A stretch of DNA of 64,000 nucleotides. Source: Terriglobia bacterium (GTDB taxonomy: Bacteria > Acidobacteriota > Terriglobia > Terriglobales > Acidobacteriaceae). Positions 14,849 through 23,317 of the stretch are shown here, piece after piece. The position numbers and the translations under genes are program-made. Every line of letters starts with the position of its first letter. Position 1 is the stretch's first letter. The stretch covers positions 62,001 to 126,000 of the forward strand of contig JAIQGF010000014.1 in the NCBI GenBank assembly GCA_020072845.1, read 5' to 3'. The notes beneath the pieces were generated by a model. The model worked only from the letters and a program-made list of their open reading frames with translations, was not told where the DNA came from and made no database searches.

Positions 14849-15946
14849 CTACGCCTGGGAGAGGTGGCGGAGTTCTTCGACCGCCTGGATGACGACGCGC
14901 TCGGGGACGTCGGAAACGACTTCGACCTTGCCGACCTCGAGGGGGAGGATGAAGTGGACGATGCCGTTCATGGTCTTCTTATCGTGCGCCAGGCGGCGGG
15001 CGATGCGCTTGCCGCGCGCCTCGACCTTGGGCAAAGCGGCATAGGCGAGCACGGAGGAGATGATGCGGCGCGCGGTTTCGGAGTCGGCCTTCTGCATGGC
15101 GGCGGAGATCATGGAAGCGGCGACCATGCCCCAGGCGACCGCTTCACCATGCAGGAAGCGCTTGTAACCGGTTTCGGCTTCCAGAGCGTGGCCGACGGTG
15201 TGGCCGAAATTGAGGATGCGGCGCAGGCCGGCTTCGCGCTCGTCGGCGGCAACCACGTCGGCCTTCACTTGCACACATTCGGCGATCAGCCACTCGAGCG
15301 CGGCGGGATCGCGCTGCAGGATGCGCTCGCGGTTCTGCTCCATGAAGTCGAAGATGTCGGGGCGGCGAATGATGCCGCATTTCAGGGCTTCGTAAAGGCC
15401 GGAGCGGTATTCCCGCGGGGCGACGGTGGAGAGCACGCCGGGATCAATGAGCACGGCGCGCGGTTGATGGAAGGTGCCGAGAAGATTCTTTCCCTCGGGG
15501 AGGTCCACCCCGGTTTTGCCGCCGATGGAGGCGTCCACCTGCGCCAGAAAGGTGGTGGGAATTTGCACCACGTCGATGCCGCGCATGTAAATGGATGCGA
15601 CAAAGGCGGCAACGTCGCCGACAACGCCGCCACCGAGGGCGATGACGGCGGACTTGCGGTCGGCGCCGCGGCGTACCAGCTTGGTGGCGAGGTCGCGAAC
15701 GGTTTCCAGGGTCTTGGCGCGCTCGCCGTCGGGCATTTCGATGACGGTGTGCGCGAGCTTAGCCTTGGCGAGGGAGGCGGTGAGCGTTTTGGCCCAGTGT
15801 TTCTTGACCGGCGGAACCGTGATGATGAAGTAGCGCGAGCGGTCGGGCAGAGCGGCACGGAGAAGCTCACCGGCGCGCTTCAGCAGGCCCGATTCGATGG
15901 TCGCCGTGTAGCGATGGGAGGGGAGTTGAACCTCGACTTGCCGCAC
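14849..15946 (-). CDS. aroB: 3-dehydroquinate synthase
   Basis: AroB converts DAHP to 3-dehydroquinate in the shikimate pathway. The 365-residue product has GGGVVGDVAAFVASIYMRGI with IPTTFLAQVDASIGGKTGVD (NAD and substrate binding), EALKCGII, and the metal-binding FGHTVGHALE and LHGEAVAWGM histidines. The length is typical. The start codon is GTG at 15946. No other aro gene is adjacent. Identification is firm. Confidence 0.96.
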   Translation of the reverse strand: MRQVEVQLPSHRYTATIESGLLKRAGELLRAALPDRSRYFIITVPPVKKHWAKTLTASLAKAKLAHTVIEMPDGERAKTLETVRDLATKLVRRGADRKSAVIALGGGVVGDVAAFVASIYMRGIDVVQIPTTFLAQVDASIGGKTGVDLPEGKNLLGTFHQPRAVLIDPGVLSTVAPREYRSGLYEALKCGIIRRPDIFDFMEQNRERILQRDPAALEWLIAECVQVKADVVAADEREAGLRRILNFGHTVGHALEAETGYKRFLHGEAVAWGMVAASMISAAMQKADSETARRIISSVLAYAALPKVEARGKRIARRLAHDKKTMNGIVHFILPLEVGKVEVVSDVPERVVIQAVEELRHLSQA

Positions 15947-16083
15947 GATGCCATGATAGCGCAGAGGTGAGGCGCGGGTCGCGGCAGTTGGGCAGGCGGT
16001 AGTCCCTAATCGGTAGTGATCGGTGGCGTCACTCGGCGGTAATACTGACTATCGCAGGGGCGAAGATGTAACATCATGCGGCC

Positions 16084-17652
16084 ATGAAACCCGTACCCAG
16101 TGAGACCGATTTCATCGTGGTGGGAGCGGGGATTGCCGGGCTGCGCGCGGCCATCGATCTGGCGCCCGGCGGGCGTGTGCTGGTGCTGGCCAAGCGCGAG
16201 TTGAGCGAATCGGCAACCCAGTACGCGCAAGGCGGGATCGCGGCGGCGCTGAGCGATGAAGACGAGATCGGGCTGCACCTGCAGGACACGCTGAACGCGG
16301 GGGACGGGCTGTGCAACGAGGCGGCGGCGCGGGTGCTGGTGGAGGAAGGGCCGGAGCGGATCGAGGAGCTGATCGCCTGGGGCACGGAGTTCGACCGCAA
16401 TGGGAGCAAGCTGGTATTCGCCCGCGAAGGAGCGCACAGCCGCAACCGCATCCTGCACGCACATGGGGATTCCACGGGGCGCGAAATCGGGCGCGCGCTG
16501 TGGCTGAAAACCAAGGCGCTGAAAAATGTCACGCTGCTGGAGTTCGAGTTCGCAACCGAGCTGTGCACCGAGGATGGACGCGTCACCGGGTTAAGCGTGA
16601 TGAACGAGAAGGGTGCGCGCAAGCAGGTGCACGCGTCGGCGGTGCTGCTGGCCACTGGAGGGTTAGGCCAGGTCTATCGCGAGACGACCAATCCCGGCGT
16701 GGCGACCGGGGACGGCGTGGCCATGGCGTACCGGGCGGGGGCGGAGATCAGCGACATGGAGTTCGTGCAGTTCCATCCAACGGCGCTGTACGTGCCGGGA
16801 GCGCCGCGATTCCTGCTGTCGGAGGCGCTGCGCGGAGAGGGAGCTTACCTGCGCAACATGGAGCTGGCACGCTTCATGCCGAAGTACCACGACATGGCGG
16901 AATTGGCCCCACGGGACGTGGTGGCGCGGGCGATTGCGCACGAGATGGAACTGGTGAAGTCGCCGCACGCGGTGGTGTATCTCGACCTGACGCACCTGAA
17001 TGCGAAAAAGCTGGAGAGCCGCTTCCCACGGATTTACAAGACCTGCCTGGATTACAACGTGGACATCACCACCGACCTGGTGCCGATTCGTCCGGCGGCG
17101 CACTACGCCATGGGCGGCGTGCGCACCGACCTGGACGGCAAAACCAACCTGCGCGGGCTGTTCGCGGCGGGCGAGGCGGCGTGCACCGGGGTGCACGGCG
17201 CCAACCGTCTGGCGAGCAATTCCCTGCTCGAAGGGCTGGTGTACGGCGCACGCGCGGCGAAGGCGATGCGGGAAGAGCGGCGCGGGCACCACTCCGCTGC
17301 GGAACACGTCGCGGGTGACGCGGGAGGCGCGGGCGGGACGGCTTCAGCCGCCGATGTGGTGCAACAGATCCAGGACCTGATGTGGCGCGAGGTGGGGATC
17401 GTGCGCAGCGGATCGCAGCTCCGGCATGCGATTCACGAATTGGAAAAGCTGCGGGGCGGATGGCCGCAGGAGATGCATCGGGCGGCGTGCGAAGCCGCGA
17501 ATATCCATGAGGTTGCGCTTTTGATTGCGCGCTCGGCGCTGGCACGGGAGGAAAGCCGGGGAGCGCAGTATCGCACGGATTTTCCGCTGCACAACGATGT
17601 CAAGTTCAGGAAGCATTCGGTGGTCAAGGGCGACAGCATAAGATTTGAGTAA
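16084..17652 (+). CDS. nadB: L-aspartate oxidase
   Basis: NadB oxidises L-aspartate to iminoaspartate, the first step of de novo NAD synthesis. The 522-residue flavoprotein begins with the FAD-binding VVGAGIAGLRAAID, then TQYAQGGIAAAL, HSRNRILHAHGDSTGREI, LATGGLGQVY, EFVQFHPTAL, HYAMGGVRTDLDG and GANRLASNSLLEGLVYG, which are in order the conserved blocks of the succinate dehydrogenase/NadB superfamily. The C-terminal helical domain has an Ala/Gly-rich insertion near residues 405-425. nadA and nadC are not in the window, although nadK is at 26510. Confidence 0.95.
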   Translation: MKPVPSETDFIVVGAGIAGLRAAIDLAPGGRVLVLAKRELSESATQYAQGGIAAALSDEDEIGLHLQDTLNAGDGLCNEAAARVLVEEGPERIEELIAWGTEFDRNGSKLVFAREGAHSRNRILHAHGDSTGREIGRALWLKTKALKNVTLLEFEFATELCTEDGRVTGLSVMNEKGARKQVHASAVLLATGGLGQVYRETTNPGVATGDGVAMAYRAGAEISDMEFVQFHPTALYVPGAPRFLLSEALRGEGAYLRNMELARFMPKYHDMAELAPRDVVARAIAHEMELVKSPHAVVYLDLTHLNAKKLESRFPRIYKTCLDYNVDITTDLVPIRPAAHYAMGGVRTDLDGKTNLRGLFAAGEAACTGVHGANRLASNSLLEGLVYGARAAKAMREERRGHHSAAEHVAGDAGGAGGTASAADVVQQIQDLMWREVGIVRSGSQLRHAIHELEKLRGGWPQEMHRAACEAANIHEVALLIARSALAREESRGAQYRTDFPLHNDVKFRKHSVVKGDSIRFE

Positions 17653-17754
17653 GTTTTCCCGCACAATTCAGCCGTCCCTACGGTGTCTGTGTCATAGCTC
17701 GATTTCGCGCGTTGCAGTGGTCCAAAAGCGAACCGAAACCAGCCGCGGAGCGGC

Positions 17755-17885
17755 GAAATTCGTTAGCCCAGCGCGGCAGCGCTGGGTAAAGTGGACCAAA
17801 AAGCGTGAGCGCCAGCGGCCGAAATTCGTTAGCCCAGCGCGGCAGCGCTGGGTAAAGTGGACCAAAAAGCGTGAGCGCCAGCGGC
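17755..17885. repeat. Tandem pair of a 66-bp repeat
   Basis: Two adjacent copies (17755-17820 and 17821-17885) are identical as far as I can align them. Each contains the palindrome CCCAGCGC-ggca-GCGCTGGG and ends in a CGTGAGCGCCAGCGG tract. Confidence 0.92.
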
Positions 17886-17942
17886 GCGGCACGGCGATGA
17901 CGCAGACACCTACGGGACTTGACCGTAACTTGCTGATGCCTT

Positions 17943-17962
17943 CCCGGCACTGAAGTGCCGGG
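17943..17962. repeat. Perfect hairpin CCCGGCACT/AGTGCCGGG
   Basis: Nine paired bases with a 2-base loop, 53 bases before the proposed start of the M13 peptidase. No U-run follows, so it is not a classic terminator. Confidence 0.7.
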
Positions 17963-18014
17963 CTACTTTTACCCGTCGCTCACGCGACAGACTTCAATTC
18001 GCGAGGACATTCTC

Positions 18015-20132
18015 GTGCACTTATCGAGAGCTGTTTCCGTACTTCTGCTCCACCTTTGCTTCTGTGCGGCCTGCGCCCCAATGGCGATCGCTCAGCAGTC
18101 GGCGCCCGCCACGCAGCATCCAGCGCCAAAACCAGCAGAAACAGCGAATAGCATCCCCGCGTCGTACACGCCGGGGCTTGACGTGACGGCGATGGACAAA
18201 AGCGTGGACCCGTGCGTGGATTTTTATGCATACGCGTGCGGCGGGTGGCAGCAGAAGAACCCGATTCCGGCGGACCAGTCGTCGTGGAGCTTGACGGCAA
18301 AGCTGCAAGAGGAGAATCGCCAGGTATTGCGGCTGATTCTGGAAAAAGCAGCGGCGCCGGATCCGCACCGCGGGCCCATCCAGCAGAAGATCGGGGATTT
18401 CTACGCGTCGTGCATGGATGAGAAAGCGGTGAACGCGACCGGCGCCGGCGCGCTGCAGGTTGATCTCGATCGCATTGCGGCGGTGCGCACCAAGGGAGAT
18501 CTGGCGGATTACCTGGCGCGCGCGCATCCGGAGGACATCGGTATTTATTTTGGGCAGGCGCCGCTGTTCCGGTTCGGCTCGACGCAGGACGCGAAGAATT
18601 CCGCGGAGGTGATTGCGGAGGTGGACCAGGGCGGGCTGGGGCTACCCGACCGGGATTACTACCTGAAAGATGATGCGAAGTCGCAGGAGCTTCGCGCGAA
18701 ATACGTGGCGCACGTGCAAAAGATGCTCGAGCTTGCGGGGGAGACAGGGCCTGCGGCGGCGGCGGACGCGCAGGCGGTGATGCGAATTGAAACCGCGCTG
18801 GCGAAAGGTTCGATGACGCGAGTCGAGCGGCGCGATCCCAAGGCGACCTATCACCGCATGTCGCGGCAGGAACTGCAGGCGTTGAGCCCGGCATTCCCGT
18901 GGGACCGCTATTTCGGCGCCTACGGCTTGTCGGGCGTGAAGTCGCTGAACGTGGTGTCGCCAGATTTCGTCAAGGCCATGGACGCCGTGATCGCCAGCGA
19001 AGAGCCGGCGGCGTTGCAGGGATACTTGCGGTGGCACCTGGTGCACGCGCAGACGCGCTGGCTGGCGTCTCCGTTCGTGGAGGAGGACTTTAACTTCTAC
19101 AGCCGGACACTGACAGGCGCGCGCGAGCTGCAGGCGCGGTGGAAGCGGTGCGTGCGCTTCACCGACCGCGCGCTGGGTGAGGCGCTGGGGCAGGCGTACG
19201 TGGAGGTCGCGTTCAGCGCGCAGGCCAAGCAGCGCACGCTGACGATGGTGCAGCAGATCGAACAGGCGATGGCGCGCGACATCCGGCAGTTGAGCTGGAT
19301 GAGCGAGCCGACGAAACAGCAGGCGCTCACCAAGCTGCACACGGTGGTCAACAAGGTTGGATATCCGGACAAGTGGCGCGACTACGCGGCATTGAAGATC
19401 GCACGCGGCGACGCGCTGGGCAACGGCGAGCGGGCGAATGCGTTTGAGTTCATGCGGCAGTTGCGCAAGATCGGAAAGCCGGTGGACCGGACGGAGTGGT
19501 ACATCACCACGCCGACGGTGAACGCGTACTACGATCCGCAGAACAACAGCATCAACTTCCCTGCCGGGATTTTGCAGCCGCCGCTGTTCGATCCCAAGAT
19601 GGACGACGCGCCCAATTACGGCGACACCGGCGGCACCATCGGGCACGAGCTGACGCACGGCTTCGACGATCAGGGCCGGCAGTTCGATGCCGAAGGAAAC
19701 CTGCGCGACTGGTGGCAGTCTCAGGATGCGAAGGAATTCGAGCGGCGGGCGCAGTGCGTGGCCGACCAGTACGCGCAGTACACGATCGTGGACGAGATCA
19801 AGATCAACAGCAAGCTGACGCTGGGCGAGGACGTGGCCGACATCGGCGGACTGATCCTGGCGTACATGGCGTGGCGCGAGGAAACACGCGGGCAGAAGCT
19901 GCCGCCGGTTGAGGCACTGACGCCGGAGCAGCGGTTCTTCATCGGCTATGGGCAGAGCTGGTGCAGCAACCAGCGTCCGGAGGTGATGCGCATGCGGGCG
20001 ATGACCGATCCGCACTCGCCGCCGAAGCATCGCACCAACGGCGTGGTGCGCAACATGCCGGAGTTTCAGGAGGCGTTCCACTGCAAGACGGGCGCGCCCA
20101 TGGCGCCGGCTGAGAAATGCAGGGTGTGGTAA
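18015..20132 (+). CDS. Secreted M13-family (neprilysin/PepO-like) metallopeptidase
   Basis: M13 peptidases are zinc endopeptidases acting on short peptides outside the cytoplasm. HELTHGFDDQGRQFD carries the zinc-binding HExxH, ADIGGL the downstream third-ligand region (ExxAD), and NAYYDPQNNSINFPAGILQPP the substrate-cleft signature. The N-terminal family block DFYAYACGGW and the C-terminal CRVW end are also present. The GTG at 18015 is chosen because GAGGA sits upstream and it starts a good signal peptide (residues 5-27); the frame is open to an ATG at 17955 that falls in a hairpin repeat. Length about 705, normal for M13. Confidence 0.92.
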   Translation: MHLSRAVSVLLLHLCFCAACAPMAIAQQSAPATQHPAPKPAETANSIPASYTPGLDVTAMDKSVDPCVDFYAYACGGWQQKNPIPADQSSWSLTAKLQEENRQVLRLILEKAAAPDPHRGPIQQKIGDFYASCMDEKAVNATGAGALQVDLDRIAAVRTKGDLADYLARAHPEDIGIYFGQAPLFRFGSTQDAKNSAEVIAEVDQGGLGLPDRDYYLKDDAKSQELRAKYVAHVQKMLELAGETGPAAAADAQAVMRIETALAKGSMTRVERRDPKATYHRMSRQELQALSPAFPWDRYFGAYGLSGVKSLNVVSPDFVKAMDAVIASEEPAALQGYLRWHLVHAQTRWLASPFVEEDFNFYSRTLTGARELQARWKRCVRFTDRALGEALGQAYVEVAFSAQAKQRTLTMVQQIEQAMARDIRQLSWMSEPTKQQALTKLHTVVNKVGYPDKWRDYAALKIARGDALGNGERANAFEFMRQLRKIGKPVDRTEWYITTPTVNAYYDPQNNSINFPAGILQPPLFDPKMDDAPNYGDTGGTIGHELTHGFDDQGRQFDAEGNLRDWWQSQDAKEFERRAQCVADQYAQYTIVDEIKINSKLTLGEDVADIGGLILAYMAWREETRGQKLPPVEALTPEQRFFIGYGQSWCSNQRPEVMRMRAMTDPHSPPKHRTNGVVRNMPEFQEAFHCKTGAPMAPAEKCRVW

Positions 20133-20185
20133 AGCGGGCTTCAGGCTTCAGGCTTCAGGCTTCGGGCCTTAGGCTTCAGGCTTTG
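20133..20185. repeat. GCTTCAG heptamer tract overlapping the terC stop
   Basis: Repeats of GGCTTCA(G) run from the M13 stop into the last codons of the convergent terC gene, supplying its stop and the final KPEA residues. Confidence 0.8.
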
Positions 20186-21140
20186 GGCGGTTCTCTTTAG
20201 GCGCGATGAGGAGCGAGGCGACAACCGAGGTCAGCAAGACCAGGCCGACCGTGATGAGCGCGTATTCGGTGGGGATGGGGTAATAGCTGGAGAGCAGCAT
20301 TTTCATGCCGATGAAGATGAGGATGGCGGAGAGGCCGTAATGGAGAAAGTGGAAGGCTTCCATCATGCCGGCGAGCGCGAAATAGAGGGAGCGCAGGCCG
20401 AGGATGGCAAAGACGTTTGAGGTGTAGACGATGAACGGGTCGCGGGTGATGGCCAGCACGGCGGGAATGGAGTCGGCGGCGAAGAGAACGTCGGTGGTTT
20501 CGACCACGATGAGCACCAGCAGCAGGGGCGTTGCGAACAGGCCCGGTTGGCGGACGGTGAAGCGCCCGCCGACGTAGTCGGGCGTGACCGGCACCCAGCG
20601 CCGGAACATTCTCAGGACGGGGTTATGTTCGGGGTGGATTTCTTGCTCCTGCTCGCGAAACAGGCGCGCGCCGGTGTAGATGAGGAAGGCGCCGAAGACG
20701 TAGATGATCCAGTGAAAGCGGCGAATGAGCGTGACCCCGGCGAGGATGAAGGCGCCGCGCATGATGAGCGCGCCCAGGATTCCCCAGAACAAGACTTTGT
20801 GCTGGTAATGCGAGGGCACGCGGAAATAACGGAAGATCAGAAGAAAGACAAAGAGATTGTCGACGCTGAGCGATTCCTCGACCAGGTAGCCGGTGACGAA
20901 TTCCAGCGCCGTGGCGCGCCCGCGCCAATAAAAGACGAGGACCGCGAACGCCGCCGCCATCGCCACCCACATGATGCTGAAGCCGAGCGCCTCGCGAAAA
21001 CGGATGGCGTGCGGCTTGCGGTGGAAGACCGCCAGGTCCAGCACCAGCATCAGCACTACGAAAGTATTAAACGCGATCCAGAAGGTGAGATGGTTCACGG
21101 TCGTCGGTCGACGGTCGATGGTCGATGGCGGTGCTGCCAT
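20169..21140 (-). CDS. TerC-family integral membrane protein
   Basis: The 323-residue protein has at least eight membrane helices and the TerC/Alx hallmarks: EESLSVDNLFVFLLIFRYF with conserved acidic residues in the membrane, GILGALIMRG, and ETTDVLFAADSIPAVLAITR with DPFIVYTSNVFAILGLRSLYF. TerC/Alx proteins are linked to manganese export and metal homeostasis. The first 14 codons (MAAPPSTIDRRPTT) are GTCGATGG-type repeat sequence, so the native start may be the GTG at 21098 that opens VNHLTFWIAF; no clear ribosome site separates the two. The 3' end also runs into a repeat tract. Confidence 0.9.
   Translation of the reverse strand: MAAPPSTIDRRPTTVNHLTFWIAFNTFVVLMLVLDLAVFHRKPHAIRFREALGFSIMWVAMAAAFAVLVFYWRGRATALEFVTGYLVEESLSVDNLFVFLLIFRYFRVPSHYQHKVLFWGILGALIMRGAFILAGVTLIRRFHWIIYVFGAFLIYTGARLFREQEQEIHPEHNPVLRMFRRWVPVTPDYVGGRFTVRQPGLFATPLLLVLIVVETTDVLFAADSIPAVLAITRDPFIVYTSNVFAILGLRSLYFALAGMMEAFHFLHYGLSAILIFIGMKMLLSSYYPIPTEYALITVGLVLLTSVVASLLIAPKENRPKPEA
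21105..21130. repeat. GGTCGATGG repeat at the 5' end of terC
   Basis: GGTCGTCGGTCGACGGTCGATGGTCGATGG-type units overlap the annotated first codons of the TerC gene. The same repeat is found in frame in argS and tatD. Confidence 0.75.
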
Positions 21141-21276
21141 CGTAATCCGGTGACCGGCGACAATTTGGCATTAAAAATGAAATCGCGCGAAAGAGCCAGC
21201 CCTCAAGGTTGACGGGCGGAAAGACCGGTTCGGGCCATCCTGTTGACGCAAGGAGCAACACGCCGCGTAGCGCGAT

Positions 21277-21383
21277 TCACCACCGAGGCGCCGAGTTCAC
21301 CGAGATACACCGAGGAATCTACTTCAAGGAACACGAACAGAAATTCTCGGTGGGTCTCGGTGTCCTCTGTGTCTCGGTGGTGA
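21277..21383. repeat. CACCGAG inverted repeat
   Basis: Arms 21277-21318 and 21343-21383 can pair over about 40 bases with a few mismatches (TCACCACCGAG...CACCGAG), around a 24-base loop. It ends 5 bases from the stop of the M28 gene and may be a 3'-end structure. Confidence 0.75.
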
Positions 21384-21388
21384 CCCTC

Positions 21389-22351
21389 TCAGTTCGGGTT
21401 CAGCAGGCTGATCGTCTGCAGCACTAGACTTCCCACAATTTCCAGGCTCTGCGGGCTCAGTTTGTCCAGCGTGTCCTGGGGCGTGTGCCAGTAAGAATTG
21501 TTGGGACCGTAGTTCAGATCTATGAGGTCAGCCACGGGGACGCCGGCGCGGGCGAACGGCAGGTGGTCGTCTTCGATCTGGTTTGGGCGGCCAAAAAAGT
21601 GCGGTGCATAGCCGAGTTCGGTCGCGGCCTTGTAGATCACGTCTTGCAGCCACGGAGTTGAATTGGCATCGCGCTCGACGTTGAGGTCGGCGTCGCCGAT
21701 CATATCGAGCAGCAGGAAGGCCTGGATCTTCTTGAGCGTGCCGTCGTTCGCCCACTTCGTGGCCAGATGCCTGCTGCCGTAGGTGGAATCCGTGGGCGAC
21801 CACTGCCGGATGGCCTCCTCGCCGTCAAACCAGACCAGCCAGACACTGTAGCCGTCAAGTTGCTTGCCGCGGAGTTGGCGGGCGAGTTCCAGCAGCAGGC
21901 CGGTGGAAGAGCCGCCATCGTTGGCGCCGACGAAATCTTTGCGTCCGTAGAGGGTGTCGTAGTGGCCGGTGACGACGATCAGTCCGTCCTTTTTGCCCGG
22001 GAACTTGGCGATGAAGTTGGTCATGCGGAGGCTGCCGGCGGGGGTGGAGGCGGTGAAGGTGTCTTCCTGGAGGTTGTCGCCGCTGAGTTCCTTGCGCAAA
22101 TACGCCTCGGTTTGGGCGTGGCCGGGGCTGCCGACATAGCGCGGGCCGAAGGCGACGACCTCGCGCGTATATTGCAGCGCGCGCTGTCCGTCAGCATGCG
22201 GTAGCGAAGCGCCGGCGGGCACCGAAGCGGGTTTGGGCGCGGGTTCGGCGGGGGAGGCGCTGACGGAGCTGTCTCGATTGCAGGCCGAGAAGACGAGCAT
22301 AATCAGGAGCGCGAACGCGATGGTGCTCAGGCGCGGGTGCCAATTGATCAT
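21389..22351 (-). CDS. M28-family lipoprotein, glutaminyl-peptide cyclotransferase-like
   Basis: The 320-residue protein starts with a lipoprotein signal (hydrophobic stretch, LVFSAC lipobox with Cys near residue 24). The M28 zinc-site motifs are present in order: VTGHYDTLYG, GANDGGSSTGLLLELA, WLVWFDGEEA, LLLDMIGDADL and YWHTPQDTLDKL. STYGSRHLA after the Glu motif and EDDHLPFARAG are typical of glutaminyl cyclases rather than aminopeptidases. Such enzymes form N-terminal pyroglutamate on secreted proteins. It probably faces the periplasm from a membrane. Choice between cyclase and peptidase is by these motifs only. Confidence 0.85.
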   Translation of the reverse strand: MINWHPRLSTIAFALLIMLVFSACNRDSSVSASPAEPAPKPASVPAGASLPHADGQRALQYTREVVAFGPRYVGSPGHAQTEAYLRKELSGDNLQEDTFTASTPAGSLRMTNFIAKFPGKKDGLIVVTGHYDTLYGRKDFVGANDGGSSTGLLLELARQLRGKQLDGYSVWLVWFDGEEAIRQWSPTDSTYGSRHLATKWANDGTLKKIQAFLLLDMIGDADLNVERDANSTPWLQDVIYKAATELGYAPHFFGRPNQIEDDHLPFARAGVPVADLIDLNYGPNNSYWHTPQDTLDKLSPQSLEIVGSLVLQTISLLNPN

Positions 22352-22455
22352 GCGATGTACCGCGCATCAGCATATCAGGTCGCGCACGGGCTCCAGTGCC
22401 GGGTGAATTCCTTCACCATGGCGCCGCGCAAAATCCAGTAAAATCAACCTTTCCT

Positions 22456-23160
22456 ATGGCGACCCTGGTATCCCAGGCAGCACCGGCCATGAGCTGGCAG
22501 GCGGCTGCCCGCATGATCGATCACACGCTGCTGAAGCCGGAAGCCTCGCGCGAGCAGATCGAAAAGCTTTGCCGCGAGGCGGCGCGCTTCGACTTCGCCT
22601 CGGTGTGCGTGAACGCGTACTGGATCCCGGTTTGCGCCGCCATCCTGCGGCCCACGCCGGTGAAGGTGTGCACCGTCGTGGGGTTCCCACTGGGAGCAAC
22701 GCTGACCAGCGCGAAGCGCTTCGAGACGGTGGAAGCGCTGCGGCTGGGGGCCGATGAAATTGACATGGTGATGAACGTGGGCGCGATGAAGTCGGGCGAC
22801 CACGCGCGGGTGGAGAACGACATCCGCGCCCTTGCCGAGGTCACGCACGATGCCGGCGGGCTGCTGAAGGTCATCTTTGAGAATGTGCTGCTGACGCGAG
22901 AAGAGAAAATCGCCGCCAGCGAGCTGAGCCTGGCCGCGGGAGCGGATTTCGTGAAGACCTCCACCGGGTTCTCGTCGGGCGGCGCGACGGTGGAGGATGT
23001 TGCGCTGATGCGCGCGACGGTGGGCAATCTGGCGGGAGTGAAGGCGGCGGGCGGGATCCGCACGGCCGATCAGATGATGGCCATGGTGGCGGCCGGCGCG
23101 GATAGGATCGGGGCGAGCGCCTCGGTGGCGATTTGCCGGAAATTGGGGGCGCCGTACTAA
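22456..23160 (+). CDS. deoC: Deoxyribose-phosphate aldolase
   Basis: DeoC cleaves 2-deoxyribose 5-phosphate to glyceraldehyde 3-phosphate and acetaldehyde. IDHTLLKPEA, VCVNAYWIPVC, VVGFPLGA, DEIDMVMNVGA, LLKVIFENVLL, DFVKTSTGF (Schiff-base lysine) and VKAAGGIRT (second active-site lysine) are all present. The frame opens at 22396, but the ATG at 22456 fits the family N-terminus. The protein is 234 residues, a normal length for bacterial DeoC. It is a single gene with no nearby nucleoside-catabolism genes. Confidence 0.95.
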   Translation: MATLVSQAAPAMSWQAAARMIDHTLLKPEASREQIEKLCREAARFDFASVCVNAYWIPVCAAILRPTPVKVCTVVGFPLGATLTSAKRFETVEALRLGADEIDMVMNVGAMKSGDHARVENDIRALAEVTHDAGGLLKVIFENVLLTREEKIAASELSLAAGADFVKTSTGFSSGGATVEDVALMRATVGNLAGVKAAGGIRTADQMMAMVAAGADRIGASASVAICRKLGAPY

Positions 23161-23205
23161 ACCAGTCGTCAGTCGCCAGTCGCCGGTCGCCGGTCGTCAG
23201 AAAGA
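23161..23205. repeat. GTCGTCAGTCGCCAGTCGCCGGT tract
   Basis: Degenerate CAGTCG/CCGGTCG units follow the deoC stop; related to the tracts at 14628 and 49622. Confidence 0.6.
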
Positions 23206-23317
23206 ATCAAATCGGTTGAGGGTCTTCCCGTTCAACTCCGACTCCGCACTAGTCGCTGAACCGCCGCTGCTGAAGCTGGGACCCGCCTGATATCATCCAA
23301 TCCTAACGGCCCAGACC

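Larger units (their letters stand above)
17653..18014. other. Repeat-filled gap between nadB and the M13 peptidase gene
   Basis: No gene is recognised. The stretch contains a 66-bp tandem duplication (17755-17885), a perfect CCCGGCACT/AGTGCCGGG hairpin (17943-17962) and the leader of the peptidase gene. Confidence 0.7.

Noticed and set aside
17678-17950. Short frames encoding duplicated peptides ALTLFGPLYPALPRWANEF
   Set aside because: These are translations of the 66-bp tandem repeat, not genes.
18642-20081. 479-codon minus-strand frame opposite the M13 peptidase
   Set aside because: Shadow frame, Arg/His-rich composition, no motifs.
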